A DNA stretch of 64,000 bases from Sphingosinicella sp. CPCC 101087 (GTDB lineage Bacteria > Pseudomonadota > Alphaproteobacteria > Sphingomonadales > Sphingomonadaceae): NCBI RefSeq assembly GCF_004151485.1, contig NZ_SBFF01000010.1, forward strand, positions 124,352 through 188,351, read 5' to 3'. The notes beneath the pieces are model-generated. The model did no database searches. It was not told the origin of the DNA and saw only the letters and a program-made list of their open reading frames with translations. Positions 39,067-49,074 of the stretch are shown in pieces. Each line of letters begins with the position of its first letter. Positions within the stretch are counted from its first letter, which is position 1. Made by a program: the position numbers and the translations under genes.

Positions 39067-41007
39067 ATGTGCGGGATCGCCGGCCTCGTCTCGCCTGATG
39101 CGGCCGACGACAGCCTGCTGCGGCTGATGGCTGGGCGGCTCGCGCATCGCGGCCCCGACGACCGAGGCATCTGGTCCGACCCGGAATTGGGTATCGGCTT
39201 CGCGCACCGCCGGCTTGCCATCGTCGATCTGTCGCCGGCAGGCCACCAGCCGATGGAGTCGCTCGACGGCCGGTGGGTCCTCACGTTCAACGGCGAGATC
39301 TACAATCATTCCGAGCTGCGTGCCGAGCTCGTGCGAGGCGGACATACCGGCGCGTTTCGCGGCCAATCCGATACCGAGAGCCTGCTGGAGGGGATCGCCC
39401 GCTGGGGGCTCGAGGCGACGCTCGCGCGCTGCGCCGGCATGTTCGCCCTTGCGCTGTGGGACCGGCGCGAGCGCCGGCTGTTCCTCGTCCGCGACCGCTT
39501 CGGGGAGAAGCCCTTATATTATGGCTGGGTCGGCGGCCGCTTCGCCTTCGCGTCCGAACTCAAGGCGCTGACCTGGCTCCCCGGCTTCAACAATGCGGTC
39601 AGCCGCCGGGCGGTCGGGCAGTTCGCGCGACTCGGCTACATTCCCGCGCCGCATTCCATCTACGAGCATATCTACAAGCTCGAGCCAGGCTGCCTCCTTT
39701 CCGCGACTTCCGAAGCGCTCCGGGCGCCGATGGACGCTCCGCCCGCGGCGGGCGACTCCATGCTTCGGCGCTGGTGGAGCTATCGCGACATCGTCGCGCA
39801 GGGTGTTCGCGAGCCGATCGATGACGAGGTGGAGGCGCTCGAGCGGCTCGAGGCGGCGCTGCACGATTCGATCCGGGGTCAGGCGATGGCTGACGTGCCC
39901 GTCGGCGCCTTTCTGTCGGGCGGGGTGGATTCCTCGACCGTGGTGGCTCTCTATCGCGAGCATTCGCCGGTCCGCACCTTCACGATCGGATTCGAGGGTG
40001 CCGCCTTCGACGAAGCGCCTTACGCCCGTGCCGTCGCGGCCCATCTCGGGACCGAGCATCACGAGGCCTATGTGACGGCCGCCGAGGCGCGGGAGGTCAT
40101 TCCGATGCTGCCCGGAATCTATGACGAGCCGTTCGCCGACTCGTCCCAGATCCCCACATATCTGATCTGCCGCCACGCCCGAGAGAGCGTGAAGGTGGCG
40201 CTTTCCGGCGACGGCGGCGACGAGCTCTTCGGCGGCTACAACCGCTATCTGGCGGCGCCGCGCCTCTGGCAGCGCCTGAACCGGCTGCCGGCGTCGGTCC
40301 GGGCTGCCGCCGGCGCATCGCTCGGCAGCGTTCCGGCCGGTGCGTGGAACATGGCCGCAGACCTGGCCGGCCGGCGAAGCCGCCAACCCCATTTCGGCGC
40401 CAAGATACGCAAGACCTTGCGCGCGATGGGCCGAGCGCGAGGAATCGACGAACTGCATGAAAGTTTCGTCGACGAATGGCATGGCGAGGAATCGCCGGTC
40501 CGCGGCAGCGGTCTCGAAAATGCCTTCGGCCCAGTTGATCTCGGTCGCGCGCCGGATACGGTGCGGATGATGTATCGCGACGCCGTCACCTACCTTCCGG
40601 GCGACATATTGGCCAAGCTCGACCGTGCGGCGATGGCGGTGAGCCTCGAGACGCGCCTGCCCTTGCTAGATCACCGTGTAGCTGCGGTCGCCGCGCAGGT
40701 TCCGCTCGGGATGAAGATCGGCGGAGGGGTGGGCAAGCAGCCGCTTCGCAAGCTGCTTTTTCGCCATGTACCCCCCTCGCTGATCGAACGTCCCAAGACC
40801 GGCTTCGCCGTGCCGGTCGGCGAATGGCTGAGGGGGCCATTGCGCTCCTGGGCGGAGGAACTGCTCGACGAGAAAAGGCTGCGCGAAGGCGGCTGGTTCG
40901 ACCCGGCGCCGGTGCTGGCCCGCTGGCAGGCACATCTCGCCCGCCGCGACGACTGGACCGCTTCGCTGTGGTTCGTCCTCATGTTCCAGGCATGGGCGGC
41001 GAATTGA
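39067..41007 (+). CDS. Asparagine-synthetase-type glutamine amidotransferase (second)
   Basis: A 646-residue AsnB-like enzyme, distinct from the one 7 kb upstream. The glutaminase cysteine is C2 (MCGIAGLVSP), with LAHRGPDDRGIW and TFNGEIYNHSELRAEL; the PP-loop is FLSGGVDSSTVVALYREHSP near residue 285, and LSGDGGDELFGGYNRYL follows. This one is closer to canonical AsnB proteins common in exopolysaccharide loci. Two amidotransferases in one locus suggest two amidated positions or two glycans; either could still serve as general asparagine synthetase. Confidence 0.88.
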   Translation: MCGIAGLVSPDAADDSLLRLMAGRLAHRGPDDRGIWSDPELGIGFAHRRLAIVDLSPAGHQPMESLDGRWVLTFNGEIYNHSELRAELVRGGHTGAFRGQSDTESLLEGIARWGLEATLARCAGMFALALWDRRERRLFLVRDRFGEKPLYYGWVGGRFAFASELKALTWLPGFNNAVSRRAVGQFARLGYIPAPHSIYEHIYKLEPGCLLSATSEALRAPMDAPPAAGDSMLRRWWSYRDIVAQGVREPIDDEVEALERLEAALHDSIRGQAMADVPVGAFLSGGVDSSTVVALYREHSPVRTFTIGFEGAAFDEAPYARAVAAHLGTEHHEAYVTAAEAREVIPMLPGIYDEPFADSSQIPTYLICRHARESVKVALSGDGGDELFGGYNRYLAAPRLWQRLNRLPASVRAAAGASLGSVPAGAWNMAADLAGRRSRQPHFGAKIRKTLRAMGRARGIDELHESFVDEWHGEESPVRGSGLENAFGPVDLGRAPDTVRMMYRDAVTYLPGDILAKLDRAAMAVSLETRLPLLDHRVAAVAAQVPLGMKIGGGVGKQPLRKLLFRHVPPSLIERPKTGFAVPVGEWLRGPLRSWAEELLDEKRLREGGWFDPAPVLARWQAHLARRDDWTASLWFVLMFQAWAAN

Positions 41008-41058
41008 TCGGCCGCAGCCGGGGGTGACAGCCGGCGGACGATCCCTATTCTCCTGCGC

Positions 41059-42561
41059 ATGACCCTGAACCGACGCGAATGGCTCGCCGGCGCTTCTGCC
41101 GGCGTGGCCGGGCTGCTCCTTCCCGCCGGCTGCGCCGAGGCCGGGCACCAGGTGACAGAGCCCCCCGATCCGCTAGCCCCCGGCTCGGTCGCCACGCCGC
41201 CGCCTTCGGCCGGCGCGGTGACCCCGGAGCAGTTCGGCGCGCGCGGCGACGGGATCGCCGACGACAGCGAGGCCTTTGCCGCTTTGGCGGCGCATGTGAA
41301 TGCGCGAGGCGGCGGCGAAGTTGTGCTTCGCCGGGCCACATATCGGGTGGGGCGGCAGGGAGGCTACGAGCGTCGGACGCGCTACGCCTTCGAGCCGGCG
41401 CCCTTGCTCGAATTTTCCGGCTGCACCCGTCCGCTGACGATCCGGGGCAATGGCGCCGTGATTCGGTGCGCCGCGGGGTTGCGCTACGGAACGTTCGACC
41501 GTCGCACCGGCGAACCGCTCTTCCACCCCATGCCGCATCGCGGCTGGGACCAGCTCGCCGCGCCCTATCGCTGGATGATCAAGGTAGAAGGCTGTACGGC
41601 GCCGATCGAGATCAGCGATCTCGAGCTGGACGGGAATCTCGCCGCGCTCGAGGTCGGCGGCGGCCATGGCGATACCGGCCACCAGATCCCCGCCACCGGT
41701 ATCGGCCTGTACGACAATCGGGGCGGGGAAGTCCTCCGGCGGATCCACACCCACCATCATGCCCTCGATGGGCTGCTGATCGACGGCCCCGACTGGGACG
41801 GGTCGGAGGGGCCCGTGCGGCTGATCGAGGACGTGCGTTCCGAGCATAATGGCCGTCAGGGGTGCAGCGTCACTGGGGGCGGCGGCTATGAATTCCGGCG
41901 CTGCCATTTTTCCCACACCGGTCGTGCCGGCATCTCGAGCGCTCCCGGCGCTGGCGTCGACATCGAGGCCGAGGCCGGCAAGCGCGTCGGCGGCCTGCTC
42001 TTCCGGGACTGCGTCTTTGCCGACAATGTGGGGCAGGGGATGGTGGCCGACAGCGGACCGAGCGAAGGCGCCCGTTTCGTCGCCTGCACGTTCGTCGGCA
42101 CGACCAATTGGTCGGTCTGGCCGAACAAGCCCGGCATCGTCTTCCAAGGCAGCAATTTCGTCGGTCCGGTCGTGCGCTGCTTCGGCGATCGGGAGCGTCC
42201 GCAGCGGGCGACGCGATTCCTGGCCTGCACCTTCCGCGACGATCCGCGGCTCAGCCCGACCGGTAAGGTCTATGGCGGCGAGAATCCCGACCGCCCGATC
42301 ACGGACCTTCCCGACAATCCGAACGTGCGCTTTTCCGACTGCGATTTTCGCCTCACCCATCGGGCGGTCCTGCCCTGGACGACCAATGCCGTCATTTTCG
42401 AGGACTGCACGATGTCGCAGCGCGCTTCCGAACAAAGCTATCCGCGCGGCACCTTCGTGGGCCGCAACCGGATCGACGGCAATGCCGTGCTGACCGGCGC
42501 GGTCGTGCGTGGCGATCTTGTGCTGAACGGACATCTTGTGCCGCCAGGACGCGTGGGCTGA
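41059..42561 (+). CDS. Exported right-handed beta-helix lipoprotein (pectate-lyase-like fold)
   Basis: A 500-residue protein with a combined Tat-like and lipoprotein signal: twin arginines at 5-6 (NRREWLAG) and a lipobox LPAGC with the modified cysteine at 25. After a proline-rich linker comes TPEQFGARGDGIADDSEAF, the usual start of pectate-lyase-superfamily beta-helices, followed by many parallel-helix turns (for example SDLELDGNLAAL, LFRDCVFADNVGQGMVADS). Such folds bind, cleave or epimerise polysaccharides. It follows the biosynthetic run on the same strand, so it may trim or modify the exported polymer. No catalytic set can be assigned by eye. Confidence 0.8.
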   Translation: MTLNRREWLAGASAGVAGLLLPAGCAEAGHQVTEPPDPLAPGSVATPPPSAGAVTPEQFGARGDGIADDSEAFAALAAHVNARGGGEVVLRRATYRVGRQGGYERRTRYAFEPAPLLEFSGCTRPLTIRGNGAVIRCAAGLRYGTFDRRTGEPLFHPMPHRGWDQLAAPYRWMIKVEGCTAPIEISDLELDGNLAALEVGGGHGDTGHQIPATGIGLYDNRGGEVLRRIHTHHHALDGLLIDGPDWDGSEGPVRLIEDVRSEHNGRQGCSVTGGGGYEFRRCHFSHTGRAGISSAPGAGVDIEAEAGKRVGGLLFRDCVFADNVGQGMVADSGPSEGARFVACTFVGTTNWSVWPNKPGIVFQGSNFVGPVVRCFGDRERPQRATRFLACTFRDDPRLSPTGKVYGGENPDRPITDLPDNPNVRFSDCDFRLTHRAVLPWTTNAVIFEDCTMSQRASEQSYPRGTFVGRNRIDGNAVLTGAVVRGDLVLNGHLVPPGRVG

Positions 42562-42568
42562 AAGGTCC

Positions 42569-44959
42569 TCATCCGGCTTCGATCTCGACCGGCCCGGAGA
42601 ACAGGAAGCTCGGACGGATCAGGCCGCCTATGCCGATCTCGTTGACCGAATCCTCGCGCGAGATTTCGACGACCAGGCGATTCTCGCCCTCGCGGTCGAT
42701 CGTTTCGCTGAGATCGAAGCGCGCGGGGCGCGAAAATTGCCGGCCGCTCGCGCCGACCGGGATGCCGTTGAGCCAGACCCGGGCCGCATCGTCGAACCCG
42801 CCCAGAAAGAGGCCGATCGGTTCGCCCGGAGCGACATCGTCCAGGCGGAACGAATGCTCGTACCAGACCGATGCGACCGGCTGCAGCCCCTGGGCCGCCC
42901 AGGTGGCCGAATAGGTCCGCGTCGCGGCGCCTTCGCCTTCGGGCAGCCCGCGAGGGAAGCCGCGCGCCTCGCCCCGCCGCTCGGGATCGCGGACGGTCGC
43001 GAGGGCATCGGGGATACGCGCGAGCAGCCGCCGCTCGCCGGAAGCGAAGGCGGGCGCCTGTTCGGCGAAGGGGCCGATGAATCGCTCCAGATGCTGCGGC
43101 GCTTCCTTGGCGACCAGGTCGGGATTGAGCGCATAGGCCTCGCGCCAATGAGCATGCAGCGCCCGATAATGACCGAGCGCCACCTCGAAATCGAAGCGCT
43201 GCGTGGCTTCGAAGTAAGCGAGATAGAGGTCGAGTGCGCGTAGCCCGATGCGGACATAGCCGATCCGGATCTTCTCCTCGTCCAGCTCCGCCGCACGTTC
43301 CGCGGCGGCGAGGTCGGCTTGCGCAGCATCGACGAAGGCCCGATCGTAGATCAGGGGAAAGCTGTGGTAGGATCCGGCTTCCTGGTTGGCGGCATGCTGG
43401 CGATCGATCAGACGCCGCCAATAGGCCTCCATCCGGTCGGCCCCCGCGCCATAGGCCATTCGGCAATAACGGGTGACCAGCGCCCGCCAATCCTGGCGGG
43501 GATTCCAGGCGAGCTTCGCATAGATCCAATCGCTCAGGGCGTAGACGCTCCAGGCCTTCGTCGCCTCGACGTTCAGTCCCTCGATCCCCAGCTCGGCATA
43601 ATAGGGAAGCTCCTCTCCCCAGATCCGCGCCTTGCAGTAGGGCAGCAGGTTGTCGGCCAGATTCCAGCTGTAGCCGCGGAAGACCATCTTGTTCCCCTGG
43701 CGCCGCGCCAGCTCCCCCCAGCGGTCGAGCGAAGCCTTGTAGGTGCGCTGCGTTTCGGACCTGCCGTCGAGCAGCGAGTGGAATCGCGAATAGCCGATCG
43801 GCGCGAAGGTCGGCACCAGCCGCGGGTGCGGCGTGTAGCGCTCGGGAAAGGTCCCATGAACCGAGTAGGAATAGAAGCCGACATGGACGTTCGGATATTC
43901 CTCGCCCAGCCGTTCGAGAATGGTGTTGCCGAGCAGGACGACCAGGTCGGTGACGTCGGGCTCACCAGAGACGGGGTCGACGCGCCCGCTATTGGCGGCG
44001 ACGCTCTCCGGCGATCGGGAGAAGCCGAGCCCGTCCGAAGGTCCGATCGGGAAGCCGACCGCATGGTCGTTCGCCCAGCCTTGGCGCCGGAACTCAGCCT
44101 TGATATCCTCCACCATCAGCTCGATCACGCGGGGATGGGTGGTCTCGAGCTGCGGGCCACGCCGCTCGAGCCGGCCCTGGCGGTCGGACCGAAGGGCGTA
44201 CATTGTCGGATCCGCATCAAAAGCCGCCCGATGCCTCCTGATGAACTTGCCCCAAAAGTGGCCGGCGGTCTCGCGCGCAGGTGTCATCTTGTTCCCGCCC
44301 CGCTGCCGACGGAGCCACTGGTCCAGCCGTTTTCTGTCCCGCCGCGTAACGATCCGTCGCCCTCCGCCGTACCAAAGGTTACGGAACCGAAAGGCGGGTG
44401 CTTCCTCGATGTTGAGCTGCGGGATCGGCACGCTCGCCCTTTTCGGTATGATCTCGCCGATCCGGCCCGGCATCACCCACTCGCAGCCGAGTTCCTCCAG
44501 TACTCGGTATGCGCCGAACGCGGCGCCGAGGCTGCTTTCGCCGCCGATCAACAGGACGCTTTCGCGGCTAACGATCCGGAAGCCCTCGCGCGTTGGCGTG
44601 GCCCGGACAGGTCGCGCTCCGAGCTCATTGGCGAGCCGTCCTAACACGATCGCTGGCGCGACCACCTCTTCCGGTGCGCCGGTTTCGATCACCTCGAGTT
44701 GCGCGCCGGTCATCGCGGAAAGATGGTAGTTAAGCTCCGAAGCCGCCGACGCTTCGTCCGGTTCAGGTCCCACCATCAGATAAATTCGTCCCTTCGGGCT
44801 GCCGTCCTCGACAAGCAGCTGCCGACCGTCATTTCGCAATGAGACGACGGCCGCCGCCGTTGCGGCCGCGCGAATCCTTGCCGAAGTTACTGCAATAGCT
44901 GCTATTTGGGCGACGAACCCGCGGCGGGAGATGGGGAAGGGGCGAAGACTTGGCACCAA
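42569..44959 (-). CDS. Exported DUF4838 family protein, probable glycan-active enzyme
   Basis: A 796-residue protein with a twin-arginine signal (PISRRGFVAQIAAIAV, RR at 12-13). Residues about 55-200 resemble the N-terminal domain found before GH20/GH67 glycosidases (RIYLMVGPEPDEASAASELN, SLGAAFGAYRVLEELGCEWV). The centre, about 210-600, matches DUF4838 with HFWGKFIRRHRAAFDADP and VHVGFYSYSVHGTFPE. The last 130 residues form a galactose-binding-like module (VWYEHSFRLDDVAPGEPIGL, VWLNGIPVGASG). DUF4838 proteins are suspected glycoside hydrolases without a proven reaction. Its end is seven bases from the end of the beta-helix gene on the other strand. Confidence 0.78.
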   Translation of the reverse strand: MVPSLRPFPISRRGFVAQIAAIAVTSARIRAAATAAAVVSLRNDGRQLLVEDGSPKGRIYLMVGPEPDEASAASELNYHLSAMTGAQLEVIETGAPEEVVAPAIVLGRLANELGARPVRATPTREGFRIVSRESVLLIGGESSLGAAFGAYRVLEELGCEWVMPGRIGEIIPKRASVPIPQLNIEEAPAFRFRNLWYGGGRRIVTRRDRKRLDQWLRRQRGGNKMTPARETAGHFWGKFIRRHRAAFDADPTMYALRSDRQGRLERRGPQLETTHPRVIELMVEDIKAEFRRQGWANDHAVGFPIGPSDGLGFSRSPESVAANSGRVDPVSGEPDVTDLVVLLGNTILERLGEEYPNVHVGFYSYSVHGTFPERYTPHPRLVPTFAPIGYSRFHSLLDGRSETQRTYKASLDRWGELARRQGNKMVFRGYSWNLADNLLPYCKARIWGEELPYYAELGIEGLNVEATKAWSVYALSDWIYAKLAWNPRQDWRALVTRYCRMAYGAGADRMEAYWRRLIDRQHAANQEAGSYHSFPLIYDRAFVDAAQADLAAAERAAELDEEKIRIGYVRIGLRALDLYLAYFEATQRFDFEVALGHYRALHAHWREAYALNPDLVAKEAPQHLERFIGPFAEQAPAFASGERRLLARIPDALATVRDPERRGEARGFPRGLPEGEGAATRTYSATWAAQGLQPVASVWYEHSFRLDDVAPGEPIGLFLGGFDDAARVWLNGIPVGASGRQFSRPARFDLSETIDREGENRLVVEISREDSVNEIGIGGLIRPSFLFSGPVEIEAG

Positions 44960-45104
44960 GCGGCTCTAGCATCGGATGGGGTCGTTGCGGAATCGCTCGA
45001 TCCGGTCGCGTGGCGACCGCATCCCACCGCGTGCCGATAAGTTAGCAATCTGAAATGAGAATCGCGCCATTGCCCGGGCGCATGGCGACGTTTATCGGGG
45101 CCCT

Positions 45105-45458
45105 ATGCATTGGTACGAGTTCAAGGAATATCTGTCCAAGATCACGGATCTGGACCAAGATGCGCTGCACGTTTATGCGGCCGTGCTGCTGCACATAGCG
45201 GCCGCAGGCCTGCTTCGGCGGACGCTTGCAAGTATTATTCCTTGGCTCGCCGTTCTTGCCGTGCTCGTCCTCAACGAATGGAGCGACCTGCGCGAGCCGG
45301 GCGGGCCGATCGAAGAGTGGCAGGTGATCGGCGGGTTGAAGGATATCTGGAACACGATGGCAATTCCGACGATCCTGCTGCTGCTCGGGCGCTATTCTCC
45401 TTGGCTGGTGACTGATCGGGGGAACTATCCGAGTCCGGAAGGCTCGCGGTCCAGGTGA
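45105..45458 (+). CDS. Small integral membrane protein, unknown function
   Basis: A 117-residue protein with two or three hydrophobic segments (about residues 20-38, 42-57 and 82-97) separated by an acidic loop ([17 protein letters not shown]). I do not recognise the family. The coding frame is supported by its length, its hydrophobic pattern and its end, which overlaps a possible GTG start of the following cysD frame. It lies alone between the DUF4838 promoter region and cysD, and could be the first gene of the sulfate-activation operon. Confidence 0.6.
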   Translation: MHWYEFKEYLSKITDLDQDALHVYAAVLLHIAAAGLLRRTLASIIPWLAVLAVLVLNEWSDLREPGGPIEEWQVIGGLKDIWNTMAIPTILLLLGRYSPWLVTDRGNYPSPEGSRSR

Positions 45459-45484
45459 TAATCGAGGCAGGCGGGATTCCGGGC

Positions 45485-46426
45485 ATGCGCAACACCGACT
45501 TGCACGGCGGAGCCTACGCGCAGAAACCGCTGCGCCTCACCCATCTCGAGCGACTCGAGGCGGAGAGCATTCACATCATCCGCGAGGTAGTCGCGGAAAC
45601 TGAGCGGCCGGTCATGCTCTATTCCATCGGCAAGGACAGCTCGGTCATGCTGCACCTGGCCCGCAAGGCCTTCTATCCCGCGCCGCCGCCCTTCCCACTG
45701 CTCCATGTCGACACGACCTGGAAGTTCCGAGCGATGTACGAGATGCGCGACCGGATGGCGGCCGAGTCGGGGATGGAACTGATCGTCTACCGCAATCCCG
45801 AAGCGGAGCGGCTCGGAATTAATCCGTTCGACCATGGATCGCGGCACACCGACCTGTGGAAGACCGAGGGGCTGAAGCAAGCGCTCGACCTTCACCAGTT
45901 CGACGCGGCGTTCGGGGGCGCCCGCCGCGACGAGGAGAAGAGTCGGGCCAAGGAGCGGATCTTCAGCTTCCGTTCGGCGAACCACCGCTGGGATCCCAAG
46001 AGCCAGCGCCCGGAGCTCTGGCGGCTCTACAACGCCCGCAAGAGTCCGGGCGAGACGATCCGGGTCTTTCCTTTGTCCAACTGGACGGAGCTCGACGTGT
46101 GGCAATATATCCACCGCGAGGACATTCCCATCGTGCCGCTCTATTTCTCGGCGCCCCGACCAACGGTCGAGCGGGACGGACTTATCCTGATGGTCGACGA
46201 CGAACGCTTTCCGCTACGTCCGGGCGAACAGCCGGTCGAGCGTTCCATCCGGTTCCGGACGCTCGGTTGCTATCCGCTCACCGGCGCGGTCGAGAGCGAG
46301 GCGGCAACCCTGCCGGACATCATTCGCGAGATGCTCCTCGCTACCACATCGGAGCGGCAGGGGCGGGCGATCGATCATGATCAGTCGGCGAGCATGGAGA
46401 GGAAGAAGCAGGAGGGGTATTTCTGA
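45485..46426 (+). CDS. cysD: Sulfate adenylyltransferase subunit 2
   Basis: A 313-residue CysD. The ATP-pyrophosphatase loop is [18 protein letters not shown], and [20 protein letters not shown] plus [20 protein letters not shown] are diagnostic. With CysN it forms adenosine 5'-phosphosulfate (APS) from ATP and sulfate. I chose ATG 45485; a GTG at 45455 that overlaps the upstream stop is possible but would add ten residues not usual for the family. It is followed at once by the cysNC fusion (start and stop sharing one base). Confidence 0.95.
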   Translation: MRNTDLHGGAYAQKPLRLTHLERLEAESIHIIREVVAETERPVMLYSIGKDSSVMLHLARKAFYPAPPPFPLLHVDTTWKFRAMYEMRDRMAAESGMELIVYRNPEAERLGINPFDHGSRHTDLWKTEGLKQALDLHQFDAAFGGARRDEEKSRAKERIFSFRSANHRWDPKSQRPELWRLYNARKSPGETIRVFPLSNWTELDVWQYIHREDIPIVPLYFSAPRPTVERDGLILMVDDERFPLRPGEQPVERSIRFRTLGCYPLTGAVESEAATLPDIIREMLLATTSERQGRAIDHDQSASMERKKQEGYF

Positions 46427-48324
46427 TGACCCTTCAGGTCTACGGCTCCTCCGACCTGATCGAGCAGGATATCGGCCGCTACCTCGACCAGCATCAGAAG
46501 AAGGATCTTCTGCGTCTGATCACCTGCGGCAGCGTCGACGACGGCAAGTCGACCCTGATCGGACGGCTGCTCTACGACTCGAAGATGATCTTCGAGGACC
46601 AGCTTGCGGCGCTCGAGGCCGATTCGCGCCGCCACGGCACCCAGGGCCAGGAGATCGACTTCGCGCTCCTGGTCGACGGGCTCGCCGCTGAGCGCGAGCA
46701 GGGCATCACCATCGACGTCGCCTACCGCTTCTTCGCGACCGACCGGCGCAAGTTCATCGTCGCGGACACGCCGGGTCACGAGCAATATACGCGCAACATG
46801 GTGACCGGCGCCTCCATGGCCGACCTTGCAATCATCCTGGTAGATGCGCGAAAGGGCATCCTCACCCAGACGCGCCGCCACTCCTACCTCGTCCACCTGT
46901 TGGGTATCAGGGAGGTCGTGCTTGCGGTGAACAAGATGGACCTGGTTGGCTATAACCAAGCCCGCTTCGACGAGATCGTCGCCGATTATCGCGCCTTCGC
47001 CGATCAGCTCGGCATCGGCCGGTTCGCCGCCATTCCGATTTCCGGCCTGAAGGGCGACAATATCACGGCGCGCTCGCCGACCATGGCCTGGTACGAGGGC
47101 CCGGCGCTGCTGCGTCACCTGGAAGATGCGCCGCTCGACGACCAGGCCCTTCAGCACGCGCCGTTCCGCATGCCTGTCCAGCTCGTCAACCGGCCCAATC
47201 ACGAATTTCGCGGCTATTGCGGCCTCGTCGCGGGCGGGACGGTTCGGCCGGGCGATGCCGTGCGGATCCTGCCGTCCGGCCGGACCTCGACGATCAGCCG
47301 GATCGTCACCTTCGACGGCGACCGGTCCGGGGCCGTCGCCGGTCAGTCCGTGACGCTTCTCCTTGCGGACGAGCTCGACGTATCGCGCGGCGACATCATC
47401 ACTGCCGCGGAAAGTCCGCTGGAAGTGTCCGACCAGTTCGAGGCCATGCTGGTGTGGATGGACGAGGAGCCGATGCTCCCGGGCCGATCCTATTGGTTGA
47501 AGATCGGCAGCGCGTCGGTCGCCGCTTCCGTCACCGACATCAAGCATCAGATCAACGTCAACACGCTCGAGGAGATGCCGGCAAAGTCGCTCGAGCTCAA
47601 CGGAATTGCCGAGATCAAGCTTGCGTTGAACTGGCCGGTTCCGTTTGCCCCGTTCGTCGAGAATCGCGATCTGGGCGGCTTCATCCTGATCGACCGGCTG
47701 ACCAACGCCACCGTTGGCGCCGGCATGATCCGCTTCGCGCTGCGGCGCGCGCAGAACATCCACTGGCAGCATCTCGAGGTGACGCGCGAGGCGCATGCCG
47801 CCCTCAAGGGCCAGAAGCCGCGGGTGGTGTGGTTCACCGGCCTATCCGGCGCCGGCAAGTCGACTATCGCCAATCTGGTGGAAAAGAGGCTGCACGCGAT
47901 GGGCCGCCACACCTTCCTGCTAGACGGCGACAATATCCGGCACGGGCTCAACAGGGATCTCGGCTTCACCGACGCCGACCGGGTGGAGAATGTGCGCCGC
48001 ATCGGCGAGGTCGCGAAGCTGATGGCCGATGCCGGCCTCATCGTGCTGTGCGCCTTCATCTCGCCGTTCCGCGCCGAGCGGCGGATGGTCCGCGACATGA
48101 TGGCGCAAGGCGAGTTCTTCGAGATCTTCGTCGACGCGCCGCTCTCGGTGGCCGAGGCACGCGATGCCAAGGGCCTCTACGCCAAGGCCCGCCGCGGGGA
48201 GCTTCCCAACTTCACCGGCATCGACAGCCCCTACGAATCGCCCGAGCAGCCCGAAATCCGGATCGACACGACAGCTCTCACTGCCGACGAGGCGGCCGAG
48301 CGGATCGTTCGTAACCTGCTGTGA
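46426..48324 (+). CDS. cysNC: CysN-CysC fusion: sulfate adenylyltransferase GTPase / APS kinase
   Basis: A 632-residue bifunctional protein. Residues about 20-440 are the EF-Tu-like CysN GTPase ([17 protein letters not shown] for the P-loop, [14 protein letters not shown] for G3, VNKMDL for G4). Residues about 460-632 are the CysC APS kinase ([36 protein letters not shown]). Together with CysD it makes 3'-phosphoadenosine 5'-phosphosulfate (PAPS), the donor for both sulfate reduction and sulfotransferases. No assimilatory reductase gene is in this window, while two sulfotransferases follow. The stop overlaps the GTG of the decayed cysQ (GTGA). Confidence 0.96.
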   Translation: MTLQVYGSSDLIEQDIGRYLDQHQKKDLLRLITCGSVDDGKSTLIGRLLYDSKMIFEDQLAALEADSRRHGTQGQEIDFALLVDGLAAEREQGITIDVAYRFFATDRRKFIVADTPGHEQYTRNMVTGASMADLAIILVDARKGILTQTRRHSYLVHLLGIREVVLAVNKMDLVGYNQARFDEIVADYRAFADQLGIGRFAAIPISGLKGDNITARSPTMAWYEGPALLRHLEDAPLDDQALQHAPFRMPVQLVNRPNHEFRGYCGLVAGGTVRPGDAVRILPSGRTSTISRIVTFDGDRSGAVAGQSVTLLLADELDVSRGDIITAAESPLEVSDQFEAMLVWMDEEPMLPGRSYWLKIGSASVAASVTDIKHQINVNTLEEMPAKSLELNGIAEIKLALNWPVPFAPFVENRDLGGFILIDRLTNATVGAGMIRFALRRAQNIHWQHLEVTREAHAALKGQKPRVVWFTGLSGAGKSTIANLVEKRLHAMGRHTFLLDGDNIRHGLNRDLGFTDADRVENVRRIGEVAKLMADAGLIVLCAFISPFRAERRMVRDMMAQGEFFEIFVDAPLSVAEARDAKGLYAKARRGELPNFTGIDSPYESPEQPEIRIDTTALTADEAAERIVRNLL

Positions 48325-49008
48325 CGGACGCTGCGAACGCGGTCGGCCGCCAATTGTTGGAGCTGCGGAAGAAAGGTGGCGCGGAGTGGTGCCGTACTAT
48401 CGGCAAGCTCGGCGACCGCATTGCGATCGGCATCATCATCGATCTGTTGCCCGACGGTATCCTCGCTGAGGAAGGGGCGGACGATAGCTTGCCTTCTTCG
48501 AAGGTGCGCGTGTGGATTGTCAATCCCCTCGACAGCCCAAGGGAATTTGCTGAAGGACCTCACGACCGGGTCGTGCATATCGCACTTGCCGCCAACAGAG
48601 CGGTGGCAGTCGGCGCCCTCGCTTTTCTCATGCAGGATCTCGATTTAGGGTTCGACCGGACGGGCGATGCCTCGCAGCGCCAAAGTGGACTCCGGCTCCT
48701 AATTAGCCGTACCGCTCGGCTTTCGACGCGGCTCGAATCGCGGAATTGCTCACCTTTGAGACGGTCTCGATGGCCCCGCCCGGCGTCAAGGTCTTCGCCG
48801 TCGCGGTCGGTCGGGCGAACAGCTGTGTCCACGGCGGCGGGCAGTACGAGTGGGACAGGCGCGTTCCGGTTGCCGTCGCAATGCCGCACAGATTGGTCGC
48901 GACGCGGCTGGACGACGACCAGCTCGAATACCATCGATCCGATTCTCGTTTTCGGACTTGCTCGTGTGCGCGCCGTCGCTGCTGGTGAAGGTCCACCGCA
49001 CGTTCTGA
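48321..49008 (+). pseudogene. cysQ: cysQ remnant (3'(2'),5'-bisphosphate nucleotidase), frameshifted
   Basis: The GTG at 48321 overlaps the cysNC stop, and the first frame reads RTIGKLGDRIAIGI, ILAEEGADDS, VWIVNPLDSPREFAEG and VVHIALAANRAVAVGALAF, clearly CysQ-like. Around 48740 the similarity moves to another frame (KVFAVAVGR, VHGGGQYEWDRRVPVAVAM) and near 48950 to the third (DLLVCAPSLLVKVHRTF, stop 49006-49008). At least two frameshifts are therefore needed. The metal-binding DPLDGT motif reads NPLDSP, so the first aspartate, the glycine and the threonine are lost. An intact CysQ hydrolyses PAP, the by-product of PAPS use. The first frame runs on to 49073, but its tail is serine/arginine-rich noise. 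Confidence 0.82.
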
Positions 49009-49074
49009 CGCGTACGGGCGAGCACCCGCGAGATCATGCCAATGTCTTCACACATCCCCCGGAAAGGAAGTGAA

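Noticed and set aside
43319..44644. Plus-strand open frame opposite the DUF4838 gene
   Set aside because: It has no domain and lies within a well-supported minus-strand gene.
48321..49073. A single intact 250-residue protein after cysNC
   Set aside because: CysQ similarity stops near 48735 in this frame and resumes in two other frames; the tail is serine- and arginine-rich noise, so a pseudogene fits better.
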